Origin: Halomonas sp.
Lineage (GTDB): Bacteria > Pseudomonadota > Gammaproteobacteria > Pseudomonadales > Halomonadaceae
DNA length: 64,000 nt
Assembly (NCBI RefSeq): GCF_017983445.1
Contig: NZ_JAGOBJ010000002.1
Location: 186,001 to 250,000 of the forward strand
Reading direction: 5' to 3'
In this document: positions 1 through 8,584 of the stretch, piece by piece
How the letters are laid out: each line of letters starts with the position of its first letter
Numbering within the stretch: the first letter of the stretch is position 1
Made by a program: the position numbers and the translations under genes
The notes under the pieces: generated by a model
What the model was told of the DNA's origin: nothing
Databases searched by the model: none
Seen by the model: only the letters and a program-made list of their open reading frames with translations

Positions 1-1199
1 ACTGGTACGGCAATACCCTTGATGCCCAGCTCTATAGCCAGCAGTTTCGGGCGCAGTTCGACACCATCACCACGTTTCCTTACCCAGGGGAGGCTGGCGA
101 AACCCTGTACGACCAAACCCGTAACGAGTCCGACAAGCTGGGCGCCAAGTTCACGATTAGCCGAAGCGGGCTGTGGGATGACCGCTTGGCGCTCACGACC
201 GGGGTGGATTTACTTCAGGATCAAACGCGCCAGATGCTGACGCATACCGGCCGTACCTACGTTCCCGACAGTGAATTCAATAACATTGCCGCCTTTATAC
301 AAACCGACCTGGATCTGACGGATCGGCTGCTGGTGCAAACCGGCGTTCGTCATGAGCATGCACAACTGGATGTGGATAGTTTTGCAACGCTTGACCGCAG
401 CGATGTGACCCAGGACCTGGTAAGCGTTGAAGGCGGGAAACCCTCCTTCGATGAAACACTGTTTAATGCGGGCCTGGTTTTCCAGGTCAACGACTGGGCA
501 CAGCTATACGCCAATTACTCGGAAGGCTTTGGCATGCCTGACGTTGGCCGCGTACTGCGCAGTATTTCAACCCCCAACCAGTCTGTGGATGGCCTTTTAC
601 AGCTGGAGCCTATCGTTACCGACAATCGTGAAATTGGTGCCCGGTTTGATTGGGAGCGTTATGGGCTTGAGCTTAGTTATTACGAATCCAACTCTGATTA
701 CGGCGAGCGGTTAACCCAGGATAACGGTGTGTGGGTAGGCAGCAGGGAGAAAACCGAAATCAGCGGCGTTGAGATCAGCGGCGATATGCAGGTTACCGAT
801 GCCCATACGCTGAACGCCAGCTACACCTACGCCGAGGGCAAATCGGATACTACCGGCGATGGACAGGTCGACACCGAATTGACGGGTATCAATATCGCAC
901 CCAGCACGCTCAAGCTTTCCTGGTCAGCGGCCTGGAACAAGCAGCTATCAAGCCATTTGCAAGGCACGCATTACTTTAATCGCAGCGTTGACGACCCTGA
1001 GCTTGAGTTCGATGGCTACAGCCTGGTGGATGCCGCTCTCACTTACCAACTGCCCTTGGGCCGAGCGAGCTTCGGTATCGAAAACATGTTTGACCGGCAG
1101 TACCTGACCTATTACTCCCAGGCGGCGCGCGTCAGTGACGACTACTATTTCACTGGCCGCGGACGTACTTTCACGCTGGGCTATAGCGTCGACTTTTAA
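1..1199 (+). CDS. TonB-dependent outer-membrane receptor, C-terminal part (5' end outside window)
   Basis: The reading frame is open from base 3 through the stop at 1199, so about 398 residues of a larger protein are present. It shows the alternating beta-strand pattern of a TonB receptor barrel, and ends in an aromatic residue (...GYSVDF), as outer-membrane barrels do. An ATG at 186 lies inside the barrel and is not the real start. The plug domain and TonB box are upstream of the window, so substrate cannot be read directly. It converges on a siderophore-type ABC importer, which suggests a ferric-siderophore receptor. Family call is firm; substrate is inferred. Confidence 0.9.
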   Translation, partial: WYGNTLDAQLYSQQFRAQFDTITTFPYPGEAGETLYDQTRNESDKLGAKFTISRSGLWDDRLALTTGVDLLQDQTRQMLTHTGRTYVPDSEFNNIAAFIQTDLDLTDRLLVQTGVRHEHAQLDVDSFATLDRSDVTQDLVSVEGGKPSFDETLFNAGLVFQVNDWAQLYANYSEGFGMPDVGRVLRSISTPNQSVDGLLQLEPIVTDNREIGARFDWERYGLELSYYESNSDYGERLTQDNGVWVGSREKTEISGVEISGDMQVTDAHTLNASYTYAEGKSDTTGDGQVDTELTGINIAPSTLKLSWSAAWNKQLSSHLQGTHYFNRSVDDPELEFDGYSLVDAALTYQLPLGRASFGIENMFDRQYLTYYSQAARVSDDYYFTGRGRTFTLGYSVDF

Positions 1200-1251
1200 C
1201 CACTATTTTCTAACACCTTAGCTTTTCAAGTATTCCTTCTAGCGATCGATT

Positions 1252-1276
1252 GGCGGCCTTTTGGGTCGCCTTTTTT
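1252..1276 (+). terminator. Rho-independent terminator after the TonB receptor
   Basis: A GGCGGCC/GGTCGCC stem (one G-T pair) with a TTTTG-type loop is followed by six T. It lies 52 bases after the receptor stop. Confidence 0.7.
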
Positions 1277-1303
1277 ATGCGCGGTACAGGCACATGGCTG
1301 GAA

Positions 1304-2332
1304 TTAATGGCGCTGCCAGCGATAAAGCAGATAAATTAAAAACGGCGCTCCGATACCGGCCACAAAGATGCCTGCCGGTAGGTCGCGAGGTAAAAATGCA
1401 AGTCGGCCGATCAAGTCCGCGTACAGCAGCAACAAAGCGCCGACAAGCGCGGTGACCGGCAGCAATGCGGCTGTGCGATTAGCCACCAGACGCCGTGCGA
1501 TGTGCGGCGCTATCAGGCCAATAAAGCTTAGCCCTCCCGCATAGGCAATGGCCGCCCCGGTTAGCATCACACTTAAGCCCAACAGCTTTAAACGGCTCAT
1601 TGTGACCTGTGAGCCCAGGCCAATCGCCAGTTCATCTCCCAGCGATAATACATCCAGCTGGCGCGCCATCACGAAGGCCAGCGGCAAGCCCAAAGCGACC
1701 CAAGGCAGCATGCCGATTACCGATGACCACTGCGTCGCATACAGGCTGCCGGTCATCCAGATATACGCATGCATGGCCGAGGTATCGGTACTTAAGACCA
1801 GCAACAGCGTGGTAAAGGCGCCCAAGGCCGCCGCAATTCCGATACCCATCAGCACCAAGCGTGTCGGCGTTACCCCGCGCGACCAGGCAAGCGTGACGAT
1901 ACCCAACGCAACGAGTGCCGCCCCGGCCATGGCGGCAAGCGGCAGCCAACGCTCACTGATCGCGCCAGCCCCCAACGTCAACACCAGCACCGCCGCCACC
2001 GAGGCACCGCTACTGATCCCGATTACATCCGGGGAAGCCAAGGGGTTGCGCACCAGCTTCTGGAGTATCAGCCCAGACACCCCCAGGGCTGCCCCGACTA
2101 ATATGGCCAGCAGTGTCCTTGGCAGGCGCAGCTCATAAAGTATCAGCCGGATCTCACTGTGCTGGGGGCGTATCAACCCGTGCAGCACATCCATAAAAGC
2201 AGTGGGCTGACTGCCCAGTGATACCGAGAGCAGCAGGCTTGCCAGGAGTATGACGCTAAGCACAGCCACCACGCGGCAAGATTGATGCGCATCGCTATGT
2301 TTTAAAGTGCAAAGACGTGGCTGGGCGGTCAT
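1304..2332 (-). CDS. FecCD-family iron-siderophore ABC transporter permease (FecD-like)
   Basis: Inner-membrane permease of 342 residues, the usual length for FecCD/BtuC permeases (about 330-350, ten membrane helices). Family landmarks are LPRTLLAILVGAALGVSG near residue 70, RNPLASPDVIGISSGA near 95-110, and GLIAPHIARRL near 270, the region that contacts the ATPase. Its start overlaps the stop of the upstream permease gene by four bases, so the two are probably translationally coupled and form the membrane heterodimer. Last gene of a minus-strand operon whose ATPase is encoded on the opposite strand. Substrate is not readable from sequence. Confidence 0.9.
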   Translation of the reverse strand: MTAQPRLCTLKHSDAHQSCRVVAVLSVILLASLLLSVSLGSQPTAFMDVLHGLIRPQHSEIRLILYELRLPRTLLAILVGAALGVSGLILQKLVRNPLASPDVIGISSGASVAAVLVLTLGAGAISERWLPLAAMAGAALVALGIVTLAWSRGVTPTRLVLMGIGIAAALGAFTTLLLVLSTDTSAMHAYIWMTGSLYATQWSSVIGMLPWVALGLPLAFVMARQLDVLSLGDELAIGLGSQVTMSRLKLLGLSVMLTGAAIAYAGGLSFIGLIAPHIARRLVANRTAALLPVTALVGALLLLYADLIGRLAFLPRDLPAGIFVAGIGAPFLIYLLYRWQRH

Positions 2333-3333
2333 AAGCCAAGGCTCCGGCGCCGAGCCAGGTAGAGAAAAAACGGGGTTCCGAGCAGCGCGGTCATAATGCC
2401 CACCGGCACTTCCTGTGGGGGCATTAACAATCGTGCGCCGGTGTCAGCCAACATCAATAAGCTTGCGCCCAATAAGGCGCAGCCCGGCAATACCCAGTGA
2501 TGATCGCGGCCAAAAATCCCGCGCACCATATGCGGCACAACCAGTCCTACAAAGCCAATCATGCCGGCGATAGCCACCGCCCCACCGGCCAGTACGATCA
2601 CCGCGCTTCCGGTTAAAAGTTTAGTGGCACCGGTGCGCTGGCCCAGACCTGTAGCGACTTCATCATCCAGCGCCAGCAGGTTCAGGGAACGACACAGCAA
2701 ACCGGAGAGCAGCAGCGCTGCGCCAAACAGCGGTAACAGCGGGGTAACGGCGTTTAATTCGCGCCCGGCGACCGAGCCTGCCAACCAAAAGAGCAGGCTT
2801 TCAAACTGATCCTGATGGGCAATCAGCACGCCCTGGGCGAGTGAAACAAACAGCGCCGTCATGGCCACACCCGCAAGAACTACCCGTACCGAAGAAAGCC
2901 CTCGCCCAGGGCTACGTCCCAATAGATAAACCAGAAATGCCGCGCCCCCAGCGCCGAAGAAGGCCACCCACACCAAGGCAAACGGGGACCTCAAGCCCCA
3001 CCACGTGCTTGCCACCACCAGCAACAGCATGGCCCCGGCGTTGATGCCCAGTACGCTGGGGGCGGCTAGCGCATTGCGGGTCAAGGTCTGCATTAACGCG
3101 CCTGACACGGCAAGGCTTGATCCCACTAACGCCGCGATGACCGTGCGCGATAAACGCTCGGTACGCACAATAAGATGATCGATATTGCCCGGCTGGTAAG
3201 CCGTCAATGCGTTGAAAACCGCCGACCACTCCATCTCGGTCTGGCCTGTTGCAAGGCTCAGCCAAAAAGCCACCAGCAGTAGCGTGGCACTCGCGAGCAT
3301 CCCCCAGCTTTTAGCGCTATGGGTGATTAACAC
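2329..3333 (-). CDS. FecCD-family iron-siderophore ABC transporter permease (FecC-like)
   Basis: Permease of 334 residues with the family motifs LSRTVIAALVGSSLAVSG, RNALAAPSVLGINAGA and GFVGLVVPHMVR. Overall it is hydrophobic with about ten predicted helices. It overlaps the binding-protein gene upstream by 17 bases and the next permease gene by four, a tightly packed operon. With its neighbour it should form the inner-membrane channel for a ferric siderophore or similar chelate. The assignment to FecC versus FecD is by gene order only. Confidence 0.9.
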   Translation of the reverse strand: MLITHSAKSWGMLASATLLLVAFWLSLATGQTEMEWSAVFNALTAYQPGNIDHLIVRTERLSRTVIAALVGSSLAVSGALMQTLTRNALAAPSVLGINAGAMLLLVVASTWWGLRSPFALVWVAFFGAGGAAFLVYLLGRSPGRGLSSVRVVLAGVAMTALFVSLAQGVLIAHQDQFESLLFWLAGSVAGRELNAVTPLLPLFGAALLLSGLLCRSLNLLALDDEVATGLGQRTGATKLLTGSAVIVLAGGAVAIAGMIGFVGLVVPHMVRGIFGRDHHWVLPGCALLGASLLMLADTGARLLMPPQEVPVGIMTALLGTPFFLYLARRRSLGL

Positions 3334-4276
3334 GTACGCCCTCCTCAGGGTAAAAAGGGTCTAGCTGGTAATGGGCGTAAAGCTCATCCAGCAAATGATT
3401 GGCCGCGATAACCCCGCCGCCCATATTCCACGTTACAGGGTCGACTTCGAACACCTGGTCATTACGCACAGCGGTAAGGTTTTGCCACAAAGGATGCTGC
3501 GACCACTGCGCCAGGGTATATGCGACGGACTCCTCAGCGCCCTGCAGGAACATAAACATGACGTCGGACTCAAGTGCGGGTATGCCTTCTCGGCTGCTAA
3601 GCTTGATCCCCCAACTGGTCACCCCCTGCTTTTCAGGCAGGCTGAACCCGAGCTCGGCAAGAATACTGGCCGCAAAGCCGTGATAATAAAGCCGTACGTG
3701 ATCAGCTCGCACGCTGACAATCGCCACTCGCTGGGGCCAGGCATCGCCCAGCTTGGCTGCGATCTGGCGCTTAAAATCAGCCACCCGGGCATTCCACTGG
3801 GTGAGTAGCTGTTGCGCGGCGTCTTCGTGGTCGGTTGCAGCCCCTACCAGGGTCAGCAGGGCTTTAAAATCGAGTCCAGTATTTACAATCACGGTTGGCG
3901 CCATCCGCGATAACAGCGGGTAAACAAGCTCATGGCGATAGTCGGCACCGATAATCAGATCAGGCCGAAGGCCAGCGACACCTTCAAGGTCAGGCTGGGT
4001 TTCAAGGCCTAAATAGCGCACCGTCTCGGGCAGCGCATCGCGCAAATAGTGATACATAGGGCGCTCGACCCAGGACTCCACCACACCGATGAGCGTAACG
4101 CCCAAGGCCAGTGCGGTATCGGTTGCGCCCTGATACAGCGATACAACCCGTCCAGGCTGGCCTTCGATAAGGGTTTCTCCGAACGGATGCACCACCCGCC
4201 GCGCGGGCTCATCGCCAGCGGCAGCATTGGTCAGTAAACCGCCAAGCAGGGCTAACATTACGTACAAAAAGCGCAT
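3317..4276 (-). CDS. Periplasmic iron-siderophore ABC transporter substrate-binding protein
   Basis: Fe-chelate binding protein of the FecB/FhuD type (PF01497), about 319 residues from the chosen start. The start at 4276 begins with MRFLYVMLALLGGLLTNAAA, a clear signal peptide; the longer frame back to 4384 would put 36 polar residues in front of it and run through the Fur box. Typical features are GRVVSLYQGATDTALALG, LRPDLIIGADYR and a conserved middle helix linking two lobes. First gene of the minus-strand operon with two permeases. The chelate it binds is unknown. No lipobox Cys is seen, so it is probably soluble in the periplasm. Confidence 0.88.
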   Translation of the reverse strand: MRFLYVMLALLGGLLTNAAAGDEPARRVVHPFGETLIEGQPGRVVSLYQGATDTALALGVTLIGVVESWVERPMYHYLRDALPETVRYLGLETQPDLEGVAGLRPDLIIGADYRHELVYPLLSRMAPTVIVNTGLDFKALLTLVGAATDHEDAAQQLLTQWNARVADFKRQIAAKLGDAWPQRVAIVSVRADHVRLYYHGFAASILAELGFSLPEKQGVTSWGIKLSSREGIPALESDVMFMFLQGAEESVAYTLAQWSQHPLWQNLTAVRNDQVFEVDPVTWNMGGGVIAANHLLDELYAHYQLDPFYPEEGVRVNHP

Positions 4277-4353
4277 GACCCACCCAGCCCTGATCAAGTG
4301 GGCCTCGTTGGAGTAGACAGAAAGCTTGCGACAATGCCACACTTGGTCGCATA

Positions 4354-4371
4354 GATACAAATGATTATCAC
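4354..4371. promoter_or_regulatory. Fur box between divergent siderophore operons
   Basis: Read on the minus strand, the site contains TGATAATCATT followed by TGTATC, matching eleven consecutive bases of the core Fur consensus. It lies between the binding-protein gene (start 4276, minus) and the ATPase gene (start 4391, plus), so one Fur dimer site could repress both under iron sufficiency. Confidence 0.7.
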
Positions 4372-4390
4372 TAAAAGGCGCCAAATTTCC

Positions 4391-5233
4391 ATGCTCGAAC
4401 AGCGGCTTAGCGGTATAAACCTAACGGCCGGCTATGCTGCCCGACCTGTCTTGAAAGACGTCAATTTCACAGTTGAAACAGGTCGCGTTACCGCCTTACT
4501 AGGACCCAACGGCAGCGGCAAGTCGACCCTTCTGAAAACCCTTGCTCGCACCCTGACACCTGACCGTGGCCAGGTCATTCTGGATGGGCAGGATATCCAC
4601 CAGCACGCCACCCGTGATGTGGCGCGAAAACTGGGTATTTTACCGCAAAGCCCAACGGCACCTGACGGCATGACGGTTCGTGAGCTTGTTAGCCTGGGCC
4701 GCTTTCCCTATCAGCGCCGTTTTCGTCAATGGTCCGCGGAAGACGAACGCGCTGTACAGGATGCCATGCAAACGGCCGACGTCAGCGACTTTGCCCACCG
4801 CTCGATTGATGCGCTTTCAGGGGGCCAGCGCCAGCGCTGTTGGATTGCCATGGTGCTCGCGCAGGAAACCGAGCTGATCCTACTGGATGAGCCCACCACC
4901 TTTTTGGACTTAAAAGTCCAGGTGGATGTGCTTGAGCTACTGGTGCGCCTCGCCCACGACAAAGGCCGCACGCTGCTAGTGGTTTTACACGATCTTAACC
5001 TTGCAGCGGCTTATGCTGATCGGTTGGTAATGCTGTGTAACGGTGAAATTGTTCACAGCGGCCAGCCCGAAGACGTGTTTACCCGCAATAACCTGAAGCA
5101 GGTCTTTGATCTGGATGCTCACGTTATCCGTGACCCTTACAGCCAACGGCTGGTCTGCGTGCCAAGCATTAGCCACGGGCCAGCCTCGACTGGCCGCCTG
5201 CCTGATAAGCTGTTAGCGCAGGCCCCGTTATGA
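4391..5233 (+). CDS. Iron-siderophore ABC transporter ATP-binding protein
   Basis: Cytoplasmic ATPase of 280 residues of the FepC/FecE class. Walker A GPNGSGKST is at residues 38-46, the ABC signature LSGGQ at 141-145, Walker B LILLDEP at 161-167, and the switch His in LHDLNLAAAYADR. I start at 4391 (MLEQRLSG) because the ATG at 4361 lies inside the Fur box. It is encoded divergently from its presumed partner permeases, an unusual split of one transporter across two operons. The downstream Apd1-like gene overlaps its stop by four bases. Confidence 0.9.
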   Translation: MLEQRLSGINLTAGYAARPVLKDVNFTVETGRVTALLGPNGSGKSTLLKTLARTLTPDRGQVILDGQDIHQHATRDVARKLGILPQSPTAPDGMTVRELVSLGRFPYQRRFRQWSAEDERAVQDAMQTADVSDFAHRSIDALSGGQRQRCWIAMVLAQETELILLDEPTTFLDLKVQVDVLELLVRLAHDKGRTLLVVLHDLNLAAAYADRLVMLCNGEIVHSGQPEDVFTRNNLKQVFDLDAHVIRDPYSQRLVCVPSISHGPASTGRLPDKLLAQAPL

Positions 5234-6162
5234 GCACCGTGCGATTATTCTGTAGCGTCGAGAGCGCCGCCCTAGAGGATCCATTAGCGGGCAACGGCGC
5301 ACATGCCGAGCGCAATTTGCTCATCAGCTGGCCCAGCAAGAAATGGGGGCGCGGCATGCGGCATGCCAGCGATATGCCCGAGGCGATTCAAGAAGCCGTC
5401 GATACCATCGCCAGCAACGGGCGGCGCATCAATCTTATTCATCGCCGCAACCAACCGTCCCACCAGCACAGGATTTTCTTGCTGCCCGAAGGGCATATCT
5501 ATGAGGTGCCCCGCGATGAACTGTTGGCCTTTTTAAACGCGCTTACCCACAACACATCGCTTGAGCACTGGTATACAGCCTCGTTAAACGGCTCACTGAT
5601 TCTATGTTGTACCCATGGTAAAAAAGATAAGTGCTGCGCCAAATTTGGCTTTCGAACCTATCAAGCGCTTGCCGCACAGGCACTGCAGCACGCGCATCCG
5701 TTCGATGTATGGGAAAGCACCCACCTGGGTGGCTGTCGGCTGGCTGCCAGCGTTATCGTCTTTCCCGAGCGCCGTAAATATGGGCGGATCAGCGAAGAGC
5801 ACCTGCCCCGGCTGTTGGATGCCGAAGCGGCCAATCGCCCTTACCTGCCCTGCTATCGCGGCGGCGCAGACCTTACGCCCGTACAGCAGTGTGCCCAGGT
5901 CGCAGCACTCAATTGGCTCAAAGACTGCGGCCCTGTCAGTGAGCTAGGTGTAAGTAGCATCACGCCCATCGAGCCGCCTTCGGCCTGCCAGGTCAACGTC
6001 GCATGGCAAACGCCTAGCCAGCAGGGAAAACTGCTGATCACCTGCGAACCGTATGTGTTAACACGCGTGGATTGCTGTGCAGATTTTAAACAGGGTGCAA
6101 CGCCCAGCACCGTGTGGCGGGCCACTCATATTGCTTGCGAAGCTCAAAAGGCCTGCGGCTGA
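5230..6162 (+). CDS. Sucrase/ferredoxin-like (Apd1-type) [2Fe-2S] thioredoxin-fold protein
   Basis: Protein of 310 residues matching the sucrase/ferredoxin-like family (PF06999), whose eukaryotic members include yeast Apd1 and Aim32. The cluster region reads CCTHGKKDKCC at residues 126-136, followed by HLGGC at 165-169. In Apd1/Aim32 the cluster is held by a Cys pair plus an HxxxH motif; here the second His is Cys169, suggesting 3Cys-1His ligation. The gene overlaps the siderophore ATPase gene by four bases and shares its Fur-controlled promoter. I infer a cytoplasmic redox role, perhaps reductive release of iron from the imported siderophore as FhuF does. That function is not proven. Extra Cys residues near the C-terminus (DCC, IACEAQKAC) are notable. 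Confidence 0.75.
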   Translation: MSTVRLFCSVESAALEDPLAGNGAHAERNLLISWPSKKWGRGMRHASDMPEAIQEAVDTIASNGRRINLIHRRNQPSHQHRIFLLPEGHIYEVPRDELLAFLNALTHNTSLEHWYTASLNGSLILCCTHGKKDKCCAKFGFRTYQALAAQALQHAHPFDVWESTHLGGCRLAASVIVFPERRKYGRISEEHLPRLLDAEAANRPYLPCYRGGADLTPVQQCAQVAALNWLKDCGPVSELGVSSITPIEPPSACQVNVAWQTPSQQGKLLITCEPYVLTRVDCCADFKQGATPSTVWRATHIACEAQKACG

Positions 6163-6188
6163 GCACCGATTAGGCTATTAAACCAACG

Positions 6189-6911
6189 CTAGGAAAACAC
6201 CAGCAGCACCGTACAGCTAAGCGCACCTAACGCAAAGGGCCAGAAGCGGCTATGGCGGTCTTCGGGTAACTCCTCTTTCAACACGTTAAGCACGATGCCA
6301 CCGGCCACAAACGCATAAAGCAGGCTGATAATAGGTTCACTTACATCCACGCTTAGCCCTATCAGCCAACCGATGAGAACCGCCGCGGACAGCACCCAGC
6401 GGCCCTTGCTCAAGTAGAGATCCCGATGATGACGCACCAGCCCCTGATCGTTGACCAGAAAATGCGCGCTCATCGCCAAAAAGAAAAAGATAATCGCGGG
6501 AAGCTCGTTATTGCGATAAACCAGCAGGTAGCCGATCAGCGCGTTATAAAGCGAAAAAGAACCAATGTGTATCCAAAACACGCTTTTCAGCTTTTGGAAA
6601 TTAACCGATTCGTCCTGCTGGCCTTTATGGGAATACTTGGTGGCGATCTGTTCAAGCCCATAAAACACTGCCAAGCCAATTAACGCCACGATATAGACGT
6701 TATGCTCCAGCACTTCCAGCAGGCCGTGGGCGTTAATGGTTTCGTGAGCATCGCTCAGGGCAGGAAAGATATGGATAAAGACATAGGCAACCGAGACGCC
6801 ACCTGCTAGCGAAAGCCAGGCGCTGCGAGGTACAGCGCTCAGCTTGCGAAGCCTGCTGGCGAAGATATGTACGGCAGCCAAACCGATAATGAAGGCGATC
6901 TGCAGGCCCAT
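6189..6911 (-). CDS. ZIP-like multi-pass membrane protein
   Basis: A 240-residue hydrophobic protein with about eight predicted membrane helices. It has ZIP-transporter flavour: a histidine/acid-bearing helix (VFIHIFPALSDAHE near 45-60), SAHFLVND near 148, and a late helix GGIVLNVLKEELPE near 205-218 that resembles the ZIP metal-site helices. It lacks the long His-rich loop of many ZIPs. It lies 41 bases downstream of the cytochrome b561 gene on the same strand, so they may be co-transcribed. A divalent-metal role is only an inference; hypothetical membrane protein is the safe label. Confidence 0.6.
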   Translation of the reverse strand: MGLQIAFIIGLAAVHIFASRLRKLSAVPRSAWLSLAGGVSVAYVFIHIFPALSDAHETINAHGLLEVLEHNVYIVALIGLAVFYGLEQIATKYSHKGQQDESVNFQKLKSVFWIHIGSFSLYNALIGYLLVYRNNELPAIIFFFLAMSAHFLVNDQGLVRHHRDLYLSKGRWVLSAAVLIGWLIGLSVDVSEPIISLLYAFVAGGIVLNVLKEELPEDRHSRFWPFALGALSCTVLLVFS

Positions 6912-6952
6912 ATATCATCGCTCCCTGCGAGGGTTTGGGCTTCGCTTAAAAC

Positions 6953-7510
6953 CTAGTCGAATAGGCTCATACGCTTGGTGACGTTATCGTGCTTTATTCG
7001 CCAGTGAAATAACGCCCCAGCTACGTGCAGTACGATCAATACCAAAATGGCCCAGCCAAGACGCCCATGCCATGTATAGAGCTGGTCAGAAAGCGCAGGG
7101 CGCTCGCTAATCAGTGCAGGCAGATGCCAATGAAAAAACTCAACCGGGTACCCACCGCTGGCAGTTGCGGCCCAACCCAGCAACGGCATAATTACAAGCG
7201 CCAGATAAAGCAGATGATGCACACTAGTGCTGACAATGCGCTCAAACGCATTCAAGGGCGGATCATGATCCGGCACTACAAACGCTGTACGGGTAATAAT
7301 GCGCAGGGTCATCAGCAGTAAAATTGTTAAACCTAAGGTTTTATGACTAGTGTAAAGCAGGTTAGTGAACGTATTGCCCACCAGCGTAACGGTACGCTCA
7401 TAACCCATAATCCCAATGGTTAAACCACTGACCAGGGCAAGTAGTACGGCACCCGCTACCAGCCAATGCAGCACCCGGTGTGGATAAATGTAGTGATCCA
7501 GCTCGTGCAT
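6953..7510 (-). CDS. Cytochrome b561-type membrane protein
   Basis: A 185-residue protein of the bacterial cytochrome b/b561 family with four membrane helices. Candidate haem ligands lie in HRVLHWLVAG near residue 11, SHKTLGL near 55, VHHLLYLALVIMPLLGW near 95 and LHVAGALFHWRIKHD near the C-terminus. Such proteins move electrons between quinones and periplasmic partners. Its upstream region carries a 17-bp perfect tandem duplication (7541-7574) that could affect the promoter. The ZIP-like gene follows on the same strand. Confidence 0.85.
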   Translation of the reverse strand: MHELDHYIYPHRVLHWLVAGAVLLALVSGLTIGIMGYERTVTLVGNTFTNLLYTSHKTLGLTILLLMTLRIITRTAFVVPDHDPPLNAFERIVSTSVHHLLYLALVIMPLLGWAATASGGYPVEFFHWHLPALISERPALSDQLYTWHGRLGWAILVLIVLHVAGALFHWRIKHDNVTKRMSLFD

Positions 7511-7540
7511 TGAGCACTCCTAGCAACAACGTTATTTGGC

Positions 7541-7574
7541 GTTTAGTCTAGCTATATGTTTAGTCTAGCTATAT
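7541..7574. repeat. Perfect 17-bp tandem duplication upstream of cytochrome b561
   Basis: GTTTAGTCTAGCTATAT occurs twice with no gap. It lies between the cytochrome b561 start (7510) and the 3' end of the LysR gene (7611), where a minus-strand promoter is expected. Confidence 0.9.
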
Positions 7575-7610
7575 TAAGTCGATTTATCATTCAACGCTTA
7601 GTGCTTGCTC

Positions 7611-8483
7611 TTATAGCGCCTCGCTGGGGGCGGCTAGCTGTTCGCGGATCAACTCACCTAAACGCCGGGCCGGCTCTGATGGCCGGTGGGGCGCACGGTG
7701 CAGCGCCAGCTCGATCATGGGCAGGGCAGGCAAACCGCTACTTTCATCCAGCGGACGTAGTGAAGGCGTCAACATGCTGCGCGTTACCACCACGACCGCA
7801 AGCCCAGCAATCACGATAGGCGCCAACCCCGCCATCGACTGGCTGGTATAGGCGACCCGCCAGTTGCGCCCCGCGCCCTGTAGGGCTTGCTCAGCGACTT
7901 CTCTAAATACATCGGCGCCTGGTGAATAAAGCGCCAGCGGAATCGGGTCGCTGAGTAGCGGCTGCTGGTTAACCCCCACCGCCCAGACCAGCGGCTCGCG
8001 GCGGATAACATCGCCACCCGGCGAGTTGCGCTGGCGTGTCACCAGGGCCAGATCAAGCTCGGCGGCTTTAACCTGCTCAACCAGATGCGCGCTTGTCCCG
8101 CAGATTACCTTCAGCCCAACAGCCGGATAAAGCTGGTGAAAGTAGGCAAACACCGACGGCAACAGCGAGGCGTAGTCTTCTGGAATGCCCAGAGTCAAAT
8201 CCCCGGTCACCTGTTGGGCCTGCATATCGCCCCACGCTTCGTCGTTAAGCGCCAGCAGGCGTCGCGCATGGGTAAGTAGCCGCTCACCGTCGGGGGTAAA
8301 CCTAATACGCCGCCCTTCGCGCTCATGCAGGCTGAGTGCCAGATGAGCCTCTAATCGTTGAAGCTGCATGCTCACAGTGGACTGAGTGTAGTCCAGGCGC
8401 TTGGCAGCCGCCGTGACACTACCGGTATCGGCAATCGCTACCAACGTACGCAGCAGGGTGAGATCTAACGTTGGCGCCCGCAT
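7611..8483 (-). CDS. LysR-family transcriptional regulator
   Basis: A 290-residue LysR-type regulator. The N-terminal winged HTH reads LRTLVAIADTGSVTAAAKRL and TQSTVSMQLQRLE at about residues 9-45, followed by a periplasmic-binding-protein-like effector domain. It is divergent from an EamA transporter gene (start 8585), leaving about 100 bases for a shared control region, the classic LysR arrangement. It therefore probably controls that exporter in response to an unknown ligand. The domain is full length and shows no defect. Confidence 0.9.
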   Translation of the reverse strand: MRAPTLDLTLLRTLVAIADTGSVTAAAKRLDYTQSTVSMQLQRLEAHLALSLHEREGRRIRFTPDGERLLTHARRLLALNDEAWGDMQAQQVTGDLTLGIPEDYASLLPSVFAYFHQLYPAVGLKVICGTSAHLVEQVKAAELDLALVTRQRNSPGGDVIRREPLVWAVGVNQQPLLSDPIPLALYSPGADVFREVAEQALQGAGRNWRVAYTSQSMAGLAPIVIAGLAVVVVTRSMLTPSLRPLDESSGLPALPMIELALHRAPHRPSEPARRLGELIREQLAAPSEAL

Positions 8484-8584
8484 ATATCACCATTGTTGAT
8501 TAAACCAATCATAAAAGATCGATATTGTGATGTGTTATTGACGAGTATGCTGCTTTGCACATGTTCTAGGCAAGGAGACCGCTC

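Noticed and set aside
4361-4390. Earlier ATG of the siderophore ATPase
   Set aside because: It lies in the Fur box and has no ribosome site; the next ATG at 4391 fits family length.
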